IMG/VR virus record: IMGVR_UViG_3300038463_000229
Location: 1 to 21,743 of that record
From: a virus
Direction: 5' to 3' (one strand)
DNA length: 21,743 bases
Shown: in pieces, positions 1 to 7,443 of the stretch
Layout of the letters: each line of letters begins with the position of its first letter
Position numbering within the stretch: the stretch's first letter is position 1
Translations under genes and position numbers: made by a program
Notes under the pieces: model-generated
The model's database searches: none
Seen by the model: only the letters and a program-made list of their open reading frames with translations
What the model was told of the DNA's origin: nothing

Positions 1-1540
1 GAGCTAGCTTGGCGTTTGTAACTGCATTGGCCGCAATGGCCGTGGCGCTTTGCGTTCCGGTAACGTCGCCGGATAAGCTCCCGGTAAATGAAGCCGCTGA
101 TCCGCTCGTGTTCGCGGCGTTGTTCGGAATATCGGCGGAGACGATAGAACGGAAGGTCGGCGCGGCGGCGGCGCCACTTGTCGGCCCGGCGTAGAATTTA
201 TTGGCCGCTGGCAAGGTCGAGTAATCGAGAAACGTTGTCGTGCCGTCGGAGTAATAGAGCTTGCGAGCGCCAAGGTCGAGGCTCTTAGACGTGGTATTGG
301 CTGACGGGTAGTTTTCGGTGAAGGTGTAAAGCGGGCCACGGAAATAGGTATTGTACGACTGATCAATGTACATCGTGTCGGGATAACCGTAGTTCCCGTT
401 CCCGGAAAGCCCAAGCTGCGTGCGCGTGTTGTCGTACTCAAGAGCCTGCGTTATGGTCCCATTGTTGGCGAAACCGAACGTGGCGTTATTTCCGGCCGTG
501 TCAAACCAAACGTTGGTCGCGCCCGTGCCTGAGCGCAATTGCATGATTGAATTACTATCGGCGACGGCGGTAATGTCCGAGCCCTTAACAACCTGCAATT
601 GGCTGTAGCCGTCACTGGTAATAGCACCAAGCTGTAATGTTGTCGCGATTGTGACATTTGCCGGGTTGGACCAATCAACCGCAACCGTCGTGCCGTCGCT
701 AGCCACCAAATGCCGGCTATTTGAATCTATTGACGTAGGGCCTGAGTCGTCCACGATTGTTTGCCCGGGATACATTTCAAGATTTCTAGGACCAGTCGGG
801 CGCAAAGCATTCGTAACGTTATCGTATGCCCAAAGACCACCGCCTAGGTCGTTCCAAGTCATGCCATCATAGTATGAAAGCGTGTTGCTGTATGAATGCC
901 AGGCTATCGTGCCGGCGGTTGGACTAAATACCGATGATTCATCGCTAAGAGTTACGCCACCGCCAGACCATGTTTCGGAAACCGTTGACCCATCGCTGGC
1001 GATTAGTTGGCGCGCACCGATATTGACGGCGGCTAAAGCCGATGCATCCTGAATCTCTCCGGCTATCAGATCGCCAAATAGGTCGAAGCTGATGGCATTG
1101 CCCGCTAGATATCCCGTGCCATCCTGATTTAAATTCCACCCGTAGAATGACGACGCGAGCGCCGGGCCAGCCACCCCATTGCCGACTACTAGTGTGGAAT
1201 TTGTCGGCCATGCGAGCATGACGGTGGAACCGTCATTTGCAACTAGAGAGCGGTTTAGGACGTCTAAAGATTCAAAGCCGCTCGAATCTTTAAAGTCATA
1301 AGTGAAAAAGAGATTACCGCTGCCGTCAATAACCATGGCCTGGTATTGCGTGCCAGCGGTTGTCGGTAAAAATAGGCTGAATGGTGCGGTCATGCCGGCT
1401 TGCGCTTGCAGGTCGACATAATTGGCGGTATTGGTGCCGTTATAGACCTGCACTTCGTTAGCGTGGAGCACGCGCCCCGAGTCAGCCCGTGCGACTGACG
1501 ACAAAGAAAGCAGCCCTAAAAGAAATGCTTTAAATGTCAT
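1..1540 (-). CDS. Fibre-like structural protein with signal-peptide-like N-terminus (partial, runs off left edge)
   Basis: The frame is open from an ATG at 1540 to the window edge (513 codons, no stop), so the C-terminus is missing. A GGGAG Shine-Dalgarno sits about 10 bases before the ATG. The start overlaps the end of the collagen-like gene by 11 bases. Residues 1-19 look like a Sec signal peptide: one Lys, the hydrophobic stretch [11 protein letters not shown], then A-R-A before D20. The rest is Gly/Ser/Thr/Asn-rich and beta-like. A 16-residue motif recurs four times, at 96-111, 176-191, 275-290 and 425-440, with consensus xRxL..(S/N)DG(S/T)T....(W/Y). Near the edge, [20 protein letters not shown] (489-508) resembles a motif common in phage tail fibres. 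A tail fibre or adhesin role is inferred from this composition and from its place after the collagen-like gene. The signal peptide is odd for a virion protein, so an exported product is an alternative. Confidence 0.75.
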   Translation of the reverse strand, partial: MTFKAFLLGLLSLSSVARADSGRVLHANEVQVYNGTNTANYVDLQAQAGMTAPFSLFLPTTAGTQYQAMVIDGSGNLFFTYDFKDSSGFESLDVLNRSLVANDGSTVMLAWPTNSTLVVGNGVAGPALASSFYGWNLNQDGTGYLAGNAISFDLFGDLIAGEIQDASALAAVNIGARQLIASDGSTVSETWSGGGVTLSDESSVFSPTAGTIAWHSYSNTLSYYDGMTWNDLGGGLWAYDNVTNALRPTGPRNLEMYPGQTIVDDSGPTSIDSNSRHLVASDGTTVAVDWSNPANVTIATTLQLGAITSDGYSQLQVVKGSDITAVADSNSIMQLRSGTGATNVWFDTAGNNATFGFANNGTITQALEYDNTRTQLGLSGNGNYGYPDTMYIDQSYNTYFRGPLYTFTENYPSANTTSKSLDLGARKLYYSDGTTTFLDYSTLPAANKFYAGPTSGAAAAPTFRSIVSADIPNNAANTSGSAASFTGSLSGDVTGTQSATAIAANAVTNAKLA

Positions 1541-2783
1541 TGCGTGCAATCTCCCACCAGCCGGTGCCGTCCCAAATTAAATACAGGCTGCTAAATTGCT
1601 GACCGACCCAATCGCCGTTAAGGAATAGTTGCGTGCGGTCATCCGTGAGATAAACGGTGTTGGTATTGTCTGAGCCGCGCAAATAAAGCTCTTGGCCAAT
1701 GACCGAGCCGTTAGCGATGGGCGGTGACGCCGTGACAACAATGGGGCCGCCCGAGCCGACGATAAATTGTAATTCGCGTTGCGCGGGCAATAGCGAAATG
1801 CCGCCGGCAGCGGTAATAGATATGGGCGAACCGACCGACCCATTTGGGGCTATGGTTGCGGCCGGTCCAGTCGCGCCTGTCGGACCCGTCGGGCCTGTCG
1901 CTCCAGTTGCGCCAGTGCTGCCAGTAGATCCCGTGGCGCCAGTTGCGCCAGTCGGCCCAGTCGGTCCAGTTGCGCCAGTTGCGCCAGTTGGCCCGGTAGC
2001 TCCAGTGGGGCCAATAGTTCCTGTAGCTCCAGTTGCACCGGTTGCTCCCGTTGGCCCCGTTGCGCCGGTGGCGCCGACGTAAGGCACGCCCGGTGGCCAG
2101 ACGCCGCCGAATTTCGGGCCGTATATTTCTTGGTTATTGGTGTCGATGAAAAAGTCGCCATTATTACCTGTCAACATCGGCGGCGGGTTGACACCGTTCA
2201 GTATGGTGTTGCCGTTGACACCGGTAGCGCCTGTCGCACCGGTCGCGCCCGTCGGCCCGGTAGGACCGGTGATGCCAATAGGTCCGGTAGCGCCCGTGGG
2301 CCCGGTGGGGCCCGTTGCGCCCGTCACACCCGCGCCCGTCGCGCCCGTGGGCCCGGTGGGGCCCGTTGCGCCGGTGGCACCGGTCGGTCCCGAGCCGCCG
2401 GTTAGCCCGGTTGGGCCGGTGGCACCCGTCGCTCCCACCGCGCCCGCCTGACCAGTGCTGCCTGTAGGTCCAGTTGGACCTGTAGGGCCAGTAGCTCCCG
2501 TAGCGCCAGTTGGTCCAGTCGCGCCAGTAGGTCCGGTAATTCCCGTAGCGCCGGTAGCGCCAGTTGGCCCTGTGTTTCCTGTTGCACCGGTTGCTCCCGT
2601 CGGTCCGTATGAGCCGGCGGGGCCGGTCGGGCCGGTTGGCCCAGGCGAAAAGGTGACGACGGCCACGCTAAGGCGGCCGCCTAGATTTCTGGTCTGTGGT
2701 GAGTCGCCGCCGCTCACGCGCGGGCCGGCGCCCACGGGCGTGTCGGACACTTGCCCCGTTAGGTTATTCGCGCCGGCAGCCAC
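1530..2783 (-). CDS. Collagen-like repeat protein (phage structural/fibre)
   Basis: This 417-residue protein has a GTG start that shares one base with the upstream stop (TAGTG). Residues 1-46 form a unique head. Gly-X-Y repeats, mostly GPT and GAT, run through about 47-189 and 237-307. A short globular insert separates them (about 190-236: [13 protein letters not shown], then GDFFIDT and IYGPK), a module seen in other collagen-like tail proteins. A non-repeat C-terminal domain (308-417) ends in [14 protein letters not shown] and may serve as a trimerisation or receptor-binding head. The triplet phase slips once near 150-155 (GATGAGVTG). Phage collagen-like proteins are known as trimeric tail or capsid fibres; which structure this one belongs to is not visible. 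Open frames on the opposite strand (proline/valine-rich) are shadows of the repeat. Confidence 0.85.
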   Translation of the reverse strand: MAAGANNLTGQVSDTPVGAGPRVSGGDSPQTRNLGGRLSVAVVTFSPGPTGPTGPAGSYGPTGATGATGNTGPTGATGATGITGPTGATGPTGATGATGPTGPTGPTGSTGQAGAVGATGATGPTGLTGGSGPTGATGATGPTGPTGATGAGVTGATGPTGPTGATGPIGITGPTGPTGATGATGATGVNGNTILNGVNPPPMLTGNNGDFFIDTNNQEIYGPKFGGVWPPGVPYVGATGATGPTGATGATGATGTIGPTGATGPTGATGATGPTGPTGATGATGSTGSTGATGATGPTGPTGATGPAATIAPNGSVGSPISITAAGGISLLPAQRELQFIVGSGGPIVVTASPPIANGSVIGQELYLRGSDNTNTVYLTDDRTQLFLNGDWVGQQFSSLYLIWDGTGWWEIARNDI

Positions 2784-3400
2784 TAAACCACCCCGTAGGT
2801 TGGCGCGACAATATTTAAAACCGCCTGCAAGAGAAAGCCGCTCAGCGAGCCGTCGGCATTGGTGACACTGATTTGCAGGTCTTGATTTTGTTGGGTGTTA
2901 GGGTTGACCTGCATAAGTGCGGTGTCCCATGCGGGCGCCACGACTTGGATTTTACCGGCACCAGGGGCGCCAACCACCGTGACATTCGGCGCGGTAGCAA
3001 AAATCACCGAAGGTGAGCCGCTTGCCGTGGCATTTTGCGACATAGTCAAAGACGATGCAGCCACGTTAATTGCCGTCACAAAGGTTGACGACGGTATACC
3101 GGTGCCCGTAATTAATTGGCCAACCGCTATACCGGTCATACTGGCAATCGCGGTTAATTGATTCGAGGTATTAACCGTGGTGCCGGTGGTTGTCACCACC
3201 ACGGTCGAATTTAAAACCTCTTCAACGGGGCTGCCGCTCGAACCGGGGTGCGACACTATTAATTGCGTCACGCCGGTCAGGTCGTAAGGCTCGCCGGTGT
3301 CAGCATAAAAAAGGTCTATATAATAAGTCTTGGAATAGCCCACGAGTAATTGAATACTGCCCGACCCATAGGGGCCGCACGTACTGGCGCAATCCGTCAT
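2783..3400 (-). CDS. Beta-rich structural protein, possible baseplate/fibre adaptor
   Basis: The 205-residue protein starts at an ATG preceded by AAAGGAA. The N-terminal part (about 15-55: [17 protein letters not shown], then [14 protein letters not shown]) resembles the first beta-sandwich of BppU-type baseplate proteins, where the polypeptide describes 'D-L-T-G' edges. A central segment (about 75-130) contains [20 protein letters not shown] and [12 protein letters not shown], a low-complexity beta module that recurs in phage tail proteins. The C-terminus returns to a beta pattern ([20 protein letters not shown]). It lies between the terminase and the collagen-like gene, in the same direction and overlapping the latter by one base, so it is probably co-translated with it. 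No catalytic motif is seen. The structural role is inferred from context and composition; the family is not firmly recognised. Confidence 0.7.
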   Translation of the reverse strand: MTDCASTCGPYGSGSIQLLVGYSKTYYIDLFYADTGEPYDLTGVTQLIVSHPGSSGSPVEEVLNSTVVVTTTGTTVNTSNQLTAIASMTGIAVGQLITGTGIPSSTFVTAINVAASSLTMSQNATASGSPSVIFATAPNVTVVGAPGAGKIQVVAPAWDTALMQVNPNTQQNQDLQISVTNADGSLSGFLLQAVLNIVAPTYGVV

Positions 3401-3457
3401 TTGGACTATTCCTTTGATTTGCTTGACATGAACGTTAGCTTGGGGAATTAAATCTGT

Positions 3458-5419
3458 CTAGTACTTCCAATGATTCGAACCGGTAAGACTTATTGGCGCC
3501 CAATCGGATGGGGCAATACCGCTGAAACGGATAAGCCCATGGACCATAGCGTCGACCTGATCATCATGGACACTCGTCGGGAAAGCGGTCCACTCTTCGA
3601 CAAAGTCGTGAACCCATGGCGCGATTGACGGGTCCGGCAACCAAACGTTGCCCGCTTCAATGCGGGGTGACACGGCATTAACGCGGGCAACCTTTGATCC
3701 AAGCGGCTTCACTCCAATGATGCCGGGCAATTCTTTTTGCAGTGAATCAACTAGCGCGTGACCGTTGGCAGCTAATTCGACCAACTTGGTGGAAGCCGTT
3801 GGCCACTTGGCGGAAAGTCGCCGAAAAGCCGCCACCGTTTCGGTAAAGGTCATTCGGCCGCGCACTAAATCTAGTAGGTATATGTTAGCACCTTTGCGCG
3901 CCAACACCACCCCCACCACGAAGTCCGAGCCTTTGGCGCCGGTGAAAGTCAAATCCCAGGCTTGAATATAGGTGTCCAGCCCTTCGGGGATTGCCTTGTA
4001 ATAGCGCCACCATTCGCGCTTGATAATAGCGCCACCCTCGGGCGCCGGCCGTTGCTGATAAAGCGCCGTCCAGTTGCGCGAGCCCACCGACGCTTTGATT
4101 TTTCCGAGCGTGTCTAGGTTATATTTGCCGGGCCAAAGGGCTTCGCCTGGCTCGCGCGGGTCGACGTCGGTGGTCAACTCGCAAATGGCGGGAAGGTTTA
4201 TCACCGTCCACTGGTCAGCCTTTGGGTCTTCAGCCGCGAGCTTGAGTAACAGCCCGGTTAAATCCCCTTCGTGCCAGCGGGTTTGAACTATCACTATCGC
4301 CGCGTCTTTTTCCGCCCGCGTGCTGAATGTCGAGGTATACCAGTCATAAGTGCGCTCACGGTAAACTACCGAGTCAGCCTCTTCGCGGTTTCTGATTGGG
4401 TCATCGCAAATCAAACAATTGTGTATGAGTATTCCGTCTGCAAAGAAATTGCTGTTTCCTGCAACTTGAATGTCATAGACAGGCTGGCTTTCCGCGCGTA
4501 TTCGCCTAACCACGGAAACGGCGTCACTTTCGATTGATGGTGCTTTTGGTGGCACCCATTGCATAGCGTCACTAGATTGGCAGGTAAATTGTTTCTTTTG
4601 TCGCCGTCTACATGATGGACTAACCGTAATTTCGTCCCCAACACACGCACTATTGGCCGGCCCGTAGCCGCGCTTGCCGAAATATATATGGTGATCCCCG
4701 GTACAACGGATTTTTCTGCCGTTGACCGTTTCAATTTCATATATTTCGGTGGCATGAAACACCCGCGAAGCTTTGACCGGTTGCCATTCCGTGGTGTTGG
4801 TCGTGTGGTTGTATGACAGAACGCGGGGCGAATCATAGGATAACTGGGCTAGGTGGGCAATATCTATTAAGCCATTTTCCGTGGTCACCATTGATCCCGC
4901 CGGTAGGCACGTTCCGCCGAAACCCGTGAGTGACGAGCCAACGCCGGCCGATATAAAACAACCACCATAGCCAACCGTTTCAAACATAGTAGCGTTTTTC
5001 AGCCAAGAGCCCTTATCGGCTTTAGTGGCCTGACTGGCTAACCGTGTGGCGGGGAAAAGCTGTTGATAGCTCGGTGATTCTATAATGCGCTGCACGTCGC
5101 GGTTGTTACGTGACGCAAGTGATTGACCATAGCTGGCAGAAATAATTTTAGTACGCGGGTTAAGGCCAAGCATAAAAGCCGGCAAGTGGTGTGAAATAAG
5201 GGTCGTTTTTCCGTGCCTCGGTGGAATAGTAAAGATGACGCGCTTTAGTTCACCGGAAACCACTTTGTTTAAAGCACGAGCGATAATACGGTGGTGCCAA
5301 TTAACCTCGTAATCCTTGAACACATAGCACGTAAAATTTAAAAGCCCTTTGCGGGCTTTGTCAATTTGGTCTTGTTTTCGTAGCTCATGCTCACGCGCGA
5401 GCAAATCAATTGCTGTCAT
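3458..5419 (-). CDS. terL: Phage terminase large subunit interrupted by an intein
   Basis: This is the ATPase/nuclease motor that packages DNA into the prohead. The precursor has 653 residues: N-extein 1-170, intein 171-334, C-extein 335-653, so the spliced product is 489 residues, normal for TerL. Walker A is IPPRHGKT (65-72). Walker B is LICDDPI (336-342), directly after the intein. The RNase H-like nuclease is in the C-terminal half: QAWDLTFTGAKGSDFVVG gives the first Asp, VELAANGHALV the Glu, and HDDQVDAMVHGL the last Asp pair. SDFVVG, LLDLVRGRMTF and AGNVWLPDP match the C-terminal domain known from psiM2 ORF9-type terminases. The ATG at 5419 lacks a strong Shine-Dalgarno and overlaps the lipoprotein gene by 14 bases, which suggests translational coupling. 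A cysteine at +1 (C335) suits protein splicing. Confidence 0.95.
   Translation of the reverse strand: MTAIDLLAREHELRKQDQIDKARKGLLNFTCYVFKDYEVNWHHRIIARALNKVVSGELKRVIFTIPPRHGKTTLISHHLPAFMLGLNPRTKIISASYGQSLASRNNRDVQRIIESPSYQQLFPATRLASQATKADKGSWLKNATMFETVGYGGCFISAGVGSSLTGFGGTCLPAGSMVTTENGLIDIAHLAQLSYDSPRVLSYNHTTNTTEWQPVKASRVFHATEIYEIETVNGRKIRCTGDHHIYFGKRGYGPANSACVGDEITVSPSCRRRQKKQFTCQSSDAMQWVPPKAPSIESDAVSVVRRIRAESQPVYDIQVAGNSNFFADGILIHNCLICDDPIRNREEADSVVYRERTYDWYTSTFSTRAEKDAAIVIVQTRWHEGDLTGLLLKLAAEDPKADQWTVINLPAICELTTDVDPREPGEALWPGKYNLDTLGKIKASVGSRNWTALYQQRPAPEGGAIIKREWWRYYKAIPEGLDTYIQAWDLTFTGAKGSDFVVGVVLARKGANIYLLDLVRGRMTFTETVAAFRRLSAKWPTASTKLVELAANGHALVDSLQKELPGIIGVKPLGSKVARVNAVSPRIEAGNVWLPDPSIAPWVHDFVEEWTAFPTSVHDDQVDAMVHGLIRFSGIAPSDWAPISLTGSNHWKY
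4411..4836 (-). pseudogene. HNH homing-endonuclease core in the +1 frame of the TerL intein
   Basis: In the +1 frame relative to terL, an open frame of up to 141 codons covers most of the intein. It contains LVHHVDGDKRNNLPANLVTL followed by CNGCHQKHH (about 4537-4620). This is a typical HNH nuclease core, with paired His, Asn-Asn, a second Asn, a CxxC zinc pair and the terminal His. Upstream of VHH the frame has no clear domain and no good ribosome site, so a free-standing gene is doubtful. Removing one A from GTTAGTCC would join the intein strand GDEITV directly to VHHVDGDK, so an older in-frame intein-HNH with a +1 indel and a later compensating indel is the simplest explanation. Programmed frameshifting or a true overlapping gene are alternatives. 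The frame ends at TGA, 7 bases beyond the intein. Confidence 0.65.
4418..4909 (-). other. Intein (protein-splicing element) within TerL
   Basis: The in-frame 164-residue insert begins with Cys1 (CLPAGSMVTTENG, block A). It carries block B (GRKIRCTGDHHIYF, with the TxxH-like TGDHH) and a GYGPANSACVGDEITV strand. It ends with VYDIQVAGNSNFFADGILIHN (blocks F and G, His-Asn) followed by Cys as +1 extein residue. All residues needed for class 1 splicing are present: Cys1, the block B His, the penultimate His, the terminal Asn and Cys+1. It sits immediately before Walker B, a conserved ATPase site of the kind inteins typically occupy. The segment between block B and the C-terminal splicing region (about SPSC...SIES in this frame) resembles no endonuclease; the HNH core there lies in another frame. 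Confidence 0.9.
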
Positions 5420-5585
5420 TAGGCATACACACTTGCGGGGTGGACTTGGTTAATTCCAAGCTGGCTTGCAGGTCACCAAAGGCGCGCTCCATTTGCACGG
5501 TCACGTCCATCACGTCACCTTTCGAGGCGCAATGGCATGGCGCGGTCTGACAGGCGGTGAGCGACAACAAAAGCAAGATTTTCAC
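5406..5585 (-). CDS. Small lipoprotein between the terminase genes
   Basis: The best start is the GTG at 5585. AAAGGAG lies 8 bases upstream, and the GTGA overlaps the preceding stop. This gives a 59-residue protein, VKILLLLSLTACQTAPCHCA..., with a short n-region, a hydrophobic core and a lipobox LTAC, so lipidation at Cys and export by Sec/Lol are predicted. The mature part is short and ends in PQVCMPNDSN, with three further Cys. Small phage lipoproteins are often outer-membrane spanin subunits (Rz1-like). That is only a possibility here: the protein is not proline-rich, and no inner-membrane partner is obvious. Its stop overlaps the terL start by 14 bases. A longer frame from 5624 is less likely because it lacks such a ribosome site. 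Confidence 0.65.
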   Translation of the reverse strand: MKILLLLSLTACQTAPCHCASKGDVMDVTVQMERAFGDLQASLELTKSTPQVCMPNDSN

Positions 5586-5791
5586 CCGCCGCACTCCTTT
5601 CGCCAGTCTTGCAACGCGCCCCATACGTGCTCACCGGTGCCGTGCTCGGCCACCGCGTTGCACACCGCTTCGGCCCTACTTAATCTTTCCAATAACGCTA
5701 AAAAGTCGGCCGGCTCCAGTTGCATCATGCGCGTTAGCCCGCACACCGTGGCGTAGGCTTTGAGCGTGTGGAGTTTGCTGTCTTTAATCAT
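5582..5791 (-). CDS. Small hypothetical protein (69 aa)
   Basis: The ATG at 5791 overlaps the last codons of the small terminase gene by 8 bases, and the TGA overlaps the GTG start of the lipoprotein gene, so the gene fits tightly into a co-translated chain. The protein is predicted helical (LEPADFLALLERLSRAEAVCNAVAEHG, given as consecutive short helices) and ends in WGALQDWRKECGG. No family is recognised. Its place between terminase subunits is the only hint to function; a head-completion or lysis accessory role would be guesswork. Confidence 0.65.
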   Translation of the reverse strand: MIKDSKLHTLKAYATVCGLTRMMQLEPADFLALLERLSRAEAVCNAVAEHGTGEHVWGALQDWRKECGG

Positions 5792-6206
5792 CGCCCACCG
5801 CTTCCCGTAAATCCTGCAAGCGTTTGATTTCGGCTAACCGCTCTTCGGGGCTCATGATGACCGACGCAATCGGCGCGCCGTTGGGCCCGGAATGCTCCAC
5901 CCGTTCTTTGGGTTTGCCAAGCATACGGTCAAGTATGAAGCCAAGTCGTTTTTCGTCGGCGACACTTTCGGACGCTTGCAAGATGCGCGCGGCTATCCGT
6001 TCAATCATCGTGAGCTTCGGGTCTTTGAGCCGCTGCACAAGTTGATTGCGGCTCAAATGCAGTAGCGTGTTAATGATGCGTTCAAGCTCGCGCTGATTTA
6101 ACTCACGCGCGGCTTTAAGCTCAGGCGGGAGTTTGGGCGCACCCTTCGGGTTAGTGACCACGCCTTTTTGAAAGCTACGGCCACCCGTTTTTCTGCCCTT
6201 GGCCAT
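5784..6206 (-). CDS. terS: Probable terminase small subunit
   Basis: The 140-residue basic, helical protein starts with MAKGRKTGGRSFQKG and NPKGAPKLPP, a motif like the 'fqpGqSGNPkGrP' head of DUF5681-type phage proteins and some small terminases. The middle is predicted coiled coil (about 30-90, rich in Glu, Arg, Leu). GKPKERVEHSGPNGAPI (about 97-113) is also typical of TerS-like proteins. Small terminases bind the packaging site and present DNA to TerL, and the gene lies two small genes upstream of terL on the same strand. The stop overlaps the next ATG (ATGATTAA). The ribosome site is weak (AAAAAG). A 45-base inverted repeat lies 27 bases upstream of the start. Confidence 0.7.
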   Translation of the reverse strand: MAKGRKTGGRSFQKGVVTNPKGAPKLPPELKAARELNQRELERIINTLLHLSRNQLVQRLKDPKLTMIERIAARILQASESVADEKRLGFILDRMLGKPKERVEHSGPNGAPIASVIMSPEERLAEIKRLQDLREAVGDD

Positions 6207-6232
6207 CGTTACTTTTTCGCTGTTATTTGTTG

Positions 6233-6277
6233 CTTGACTCTATACCTATTGTGTGTGCTCGGCAGAATAGAGTCAAG
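6233..6277. repeat. Perfect 11-bp inverted repeat upstream of the small terminase
   Basis: CTTGACTCTAT (6233-6243) and its exact complement ATAGAGTCAAG (6267-6277) flank a 23-base spacer. The element lies between the methyltransferase remnant and the terS start. No T-run follows on the minus strand, so it is not a classical intrinsic terminator. An operator for a dimeric protein, or a packaging-recognition element close to terS, are possible roles. The arm sequence TTGACTCTA resembles TTGACTA sites at 7732, 10386 and 10410. Confidence 0.6.
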
Positions 6278-6280
6278 GCT

Positions 6281-6495
6281 TTAGCTAGCGGCTAAGCGGT
6301 CAGCCGCTATTTGATGGTACTCTTCGCACTTTTCAATACCGATAAAGCGCTTATTTTTCTGCTTTAGCTGCTACCCCGGTAGAGCCCGAGCCCATGAACG
6401 GGTCTAGCACTGTCCCGCCTGGCGGCGTCACCAGGCGAATGAGGTGGCGCATAAGCGCCGTCGATTTCACGGCTGTTTTATATGGCAAGCGGGCA
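6281..6495 (-). pseudogene. C-terminal remnant of a DNA (adenine/cytosine-N4) methyltransferase
   Basis: Minus-strand reading gives KTAVKSTALMRHLIRLVTPP and then TVLDPFMGSGSTGVAAKAE. This is the SAM-binding FxGxGST motif and helix that end a beta-class N6/N4 DNA methyltransferase. The frame is then broken at a five-A run (6354-6358). Continuing in the next frame gives KRFIGIEKCEEYHQIAADRL and a stop at 6281-6283, the normal end of such enzymes. The first part of the enzyme, including the DPPY catalytic motif, is missing; the basic-protein gene lies where it should be. Both the truncation and the one-base shift mean no active enzyme is made from here. A matching N-terminal piece lies on the other strand near 11.2 kb. 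Confidence 0.8.
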
Positions 6496-6777
6496 TTAAG
6501 CTTTTTTCACCTTGCGCTTGCCCTTACCCGCCTTCGCTTTGACCGGCGAGCGCTTGCGGGTGGCAGCGGTCTTTGTACCGGGCGCCTTGCGCGCGTACTT
6601 GACGGCGATCGGCTTCACCGGCGCCGGGCAATGCACGGCAGCATGAGACAACCACGCCGTGATATTTCCTTGTGTATGGCGTTTGGCATTGGCAAGCATT
6701 TTACCGTGCGCAACATCGTCAATTTTGAAGTTGACTGGGAACTGACTCTTAACCGACTTTTTCTTTGTGATAGCCAT
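6496..6777 (-). CDS. Basic protein with lysine-rich histone-like tail
   Basis: The 93-residue product has two parts. Residues 1-50 (FPVNFKIDDVAHGKMLANAK, NITAWLSHAAV) could form a small helical fold, perhaps ribbon-helix-helix-like. Residues 55-93 are a tail of Lys, Arg, Ala and Pro (KAPGTKTAATRKRSPVKAKA, KGKRKVKKA) resembling the C-terminus of bacterial histone H1-like proteins. DNA binding is inferred from charge. The gene follows the resolvase by 37 bases on the same strand, and its 3' end abuts the methyltransferase remnant. No enzyme motif is present. Confidence 0.7.
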   Translation of the reverse strand: MAITKKKSVKSQFPVNFKIDDVAHGKMLANAKRHTQGNITAWLSHAAVHCPAPVKPIAVKYARKAPGTKTAATRKRSPVKAKAGKGKRKVKKA

Positions 6778-6814
6778 TTAGATTTCCCCGCAAGATGGTT
6801 GTAAGTATAAAGCA

Positions 6815-7306
6815 CTAACCGGCTTTTGATGGTTTGTCAATGCCACGCTCTTTTAAGACACCATAGTGACAGATTAATAGGGCGTCGGTTAAGCCGAGGT
6901 GCGGCACTTTGCTTCGCGCCGTCGCGAGCAAATTGACTGTCGGAAATAGCCGACGCGCGGCTTCGACGTTGCGCGCTTTTGGATTGCCGCCCTTGCAGCC
7001 GGCGCACACGACACGCGGCCACACCGCTGGCGGCACGAGCACGTGCGGAATTTTTAGCGCGGCGATGACACCAAGCAACTCACCAAAGTGACGACCATAG
7101 TTAAACATGCCGGCCACACCGCCTTTGGGAAAGCTCTGTGCCTTTTCAATATAAATAATGGGCGTGCCCCAAATCCATTCGTCTTCGAGGATTTTGGCGA
7201 AAGCCAAAATATCGGGCATCACGTGCAATTTAATTTCCGCGCCATATATAATTGCCACGCCACCGGTTTGGCCTGGGTCGATGCCAATAATTACTTTATT
7301 GGTCAT
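6815..7306 (-). CDS. RuvC-like Holliday junction resolvase
   Basis: The 163-residue protein has the RNase H-fold RuvC signature. IGIDPGQTGG supplies the first catalytic Asp (D10), YIEKAQ the Glu (E54), and HLGLTDALLI the last His/Asp (H136, D141). FNYGRHFGELLGVIAALKIP and VPPAVWPRVV match the 'GYGRSFG...GV.AAL.IP..V.P..WK' block of phage and bacterial RuvC. The enzyme cleaves branched DNA; in phages it removes recombination and replication junctions before packaging. The ATG overlaps the stop of the 46-aa gene (ATGA). CAGC and NPKA segments around 101-110 vary from the family but are not catalytic. Confidence 0.9.
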   Translation of the reverse strand: MTNKVIIGIDPGQTGGVAIIYGAEIKLHVMPDILAFAKILEDEWIWGTPIIYIEKAQSFPKGGVAGMFNYGRHFGELLGVIAALKIPHVLVPPAVWPRVVCAGCKGGNPKARNVEAARRLFPTVNLLATARSKVPHLGLTDALLICHYGVLKERGIDKPSKAG

Positions 7307-7443
7307 GAAAGCGTCCGATCTTTTTTCCCGCGCTTAATTACCCCACCGAAGGGCGGGCCGAAAAAAATTTGATCAAAACGGTATTCAAGCACACCGTCGG
7401 CATTAAATTTATCTCGCGGGCATTTATTTTTTACGATTTCCAT
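7303..7443 (-). CDS. Small hypothetical protein (46 aa) upstream of the resolvase
   Basis: The ATG at 7443 is preceded by GGGAG at a spacing of about 7. The frame encodes MEIVKNKCPRDKFNADGVLE, then YRFDQIFFGPPFGGVIKRGK and KDRTLS. It ends in TGA overlapping the resolvase ATG (ATGA), a translational-coupling arrangement like the others in this region. It is the first gene after the repeat-rich noncoding region. No family is recognised. The good ribosome site and the overlap are the main evidence that it is real. Confidence 0.6.
   Translation of the reverse strand: MEIVKNKCPRDKFNADGVLEYRFDQIFFGPPFGGVIKRGKKDRTLS

Noticed and set aside
4-441. Minus-strand 145-codon frame at the left edge
   Set aside because: It is out of phase with the continuous fibre-like frame from 1540 to the edge, which has a ribosome site and recognisable motifs.
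1699-2865. Long plus-strand frames rich in Pro/Val opposite the collagen-like gene
   Set aside because: They are antisense shadows of the Gly-X-Y repeat; no ribosome sites, and their composition follows from the repeat codons.
6394-6804. Plus-strand 136-codon frame opposite the methyltransferase remnant and basic protein
   Set aside because: It is antisense to two better-supported minus-strand sequences; no known motif or ribosome site.
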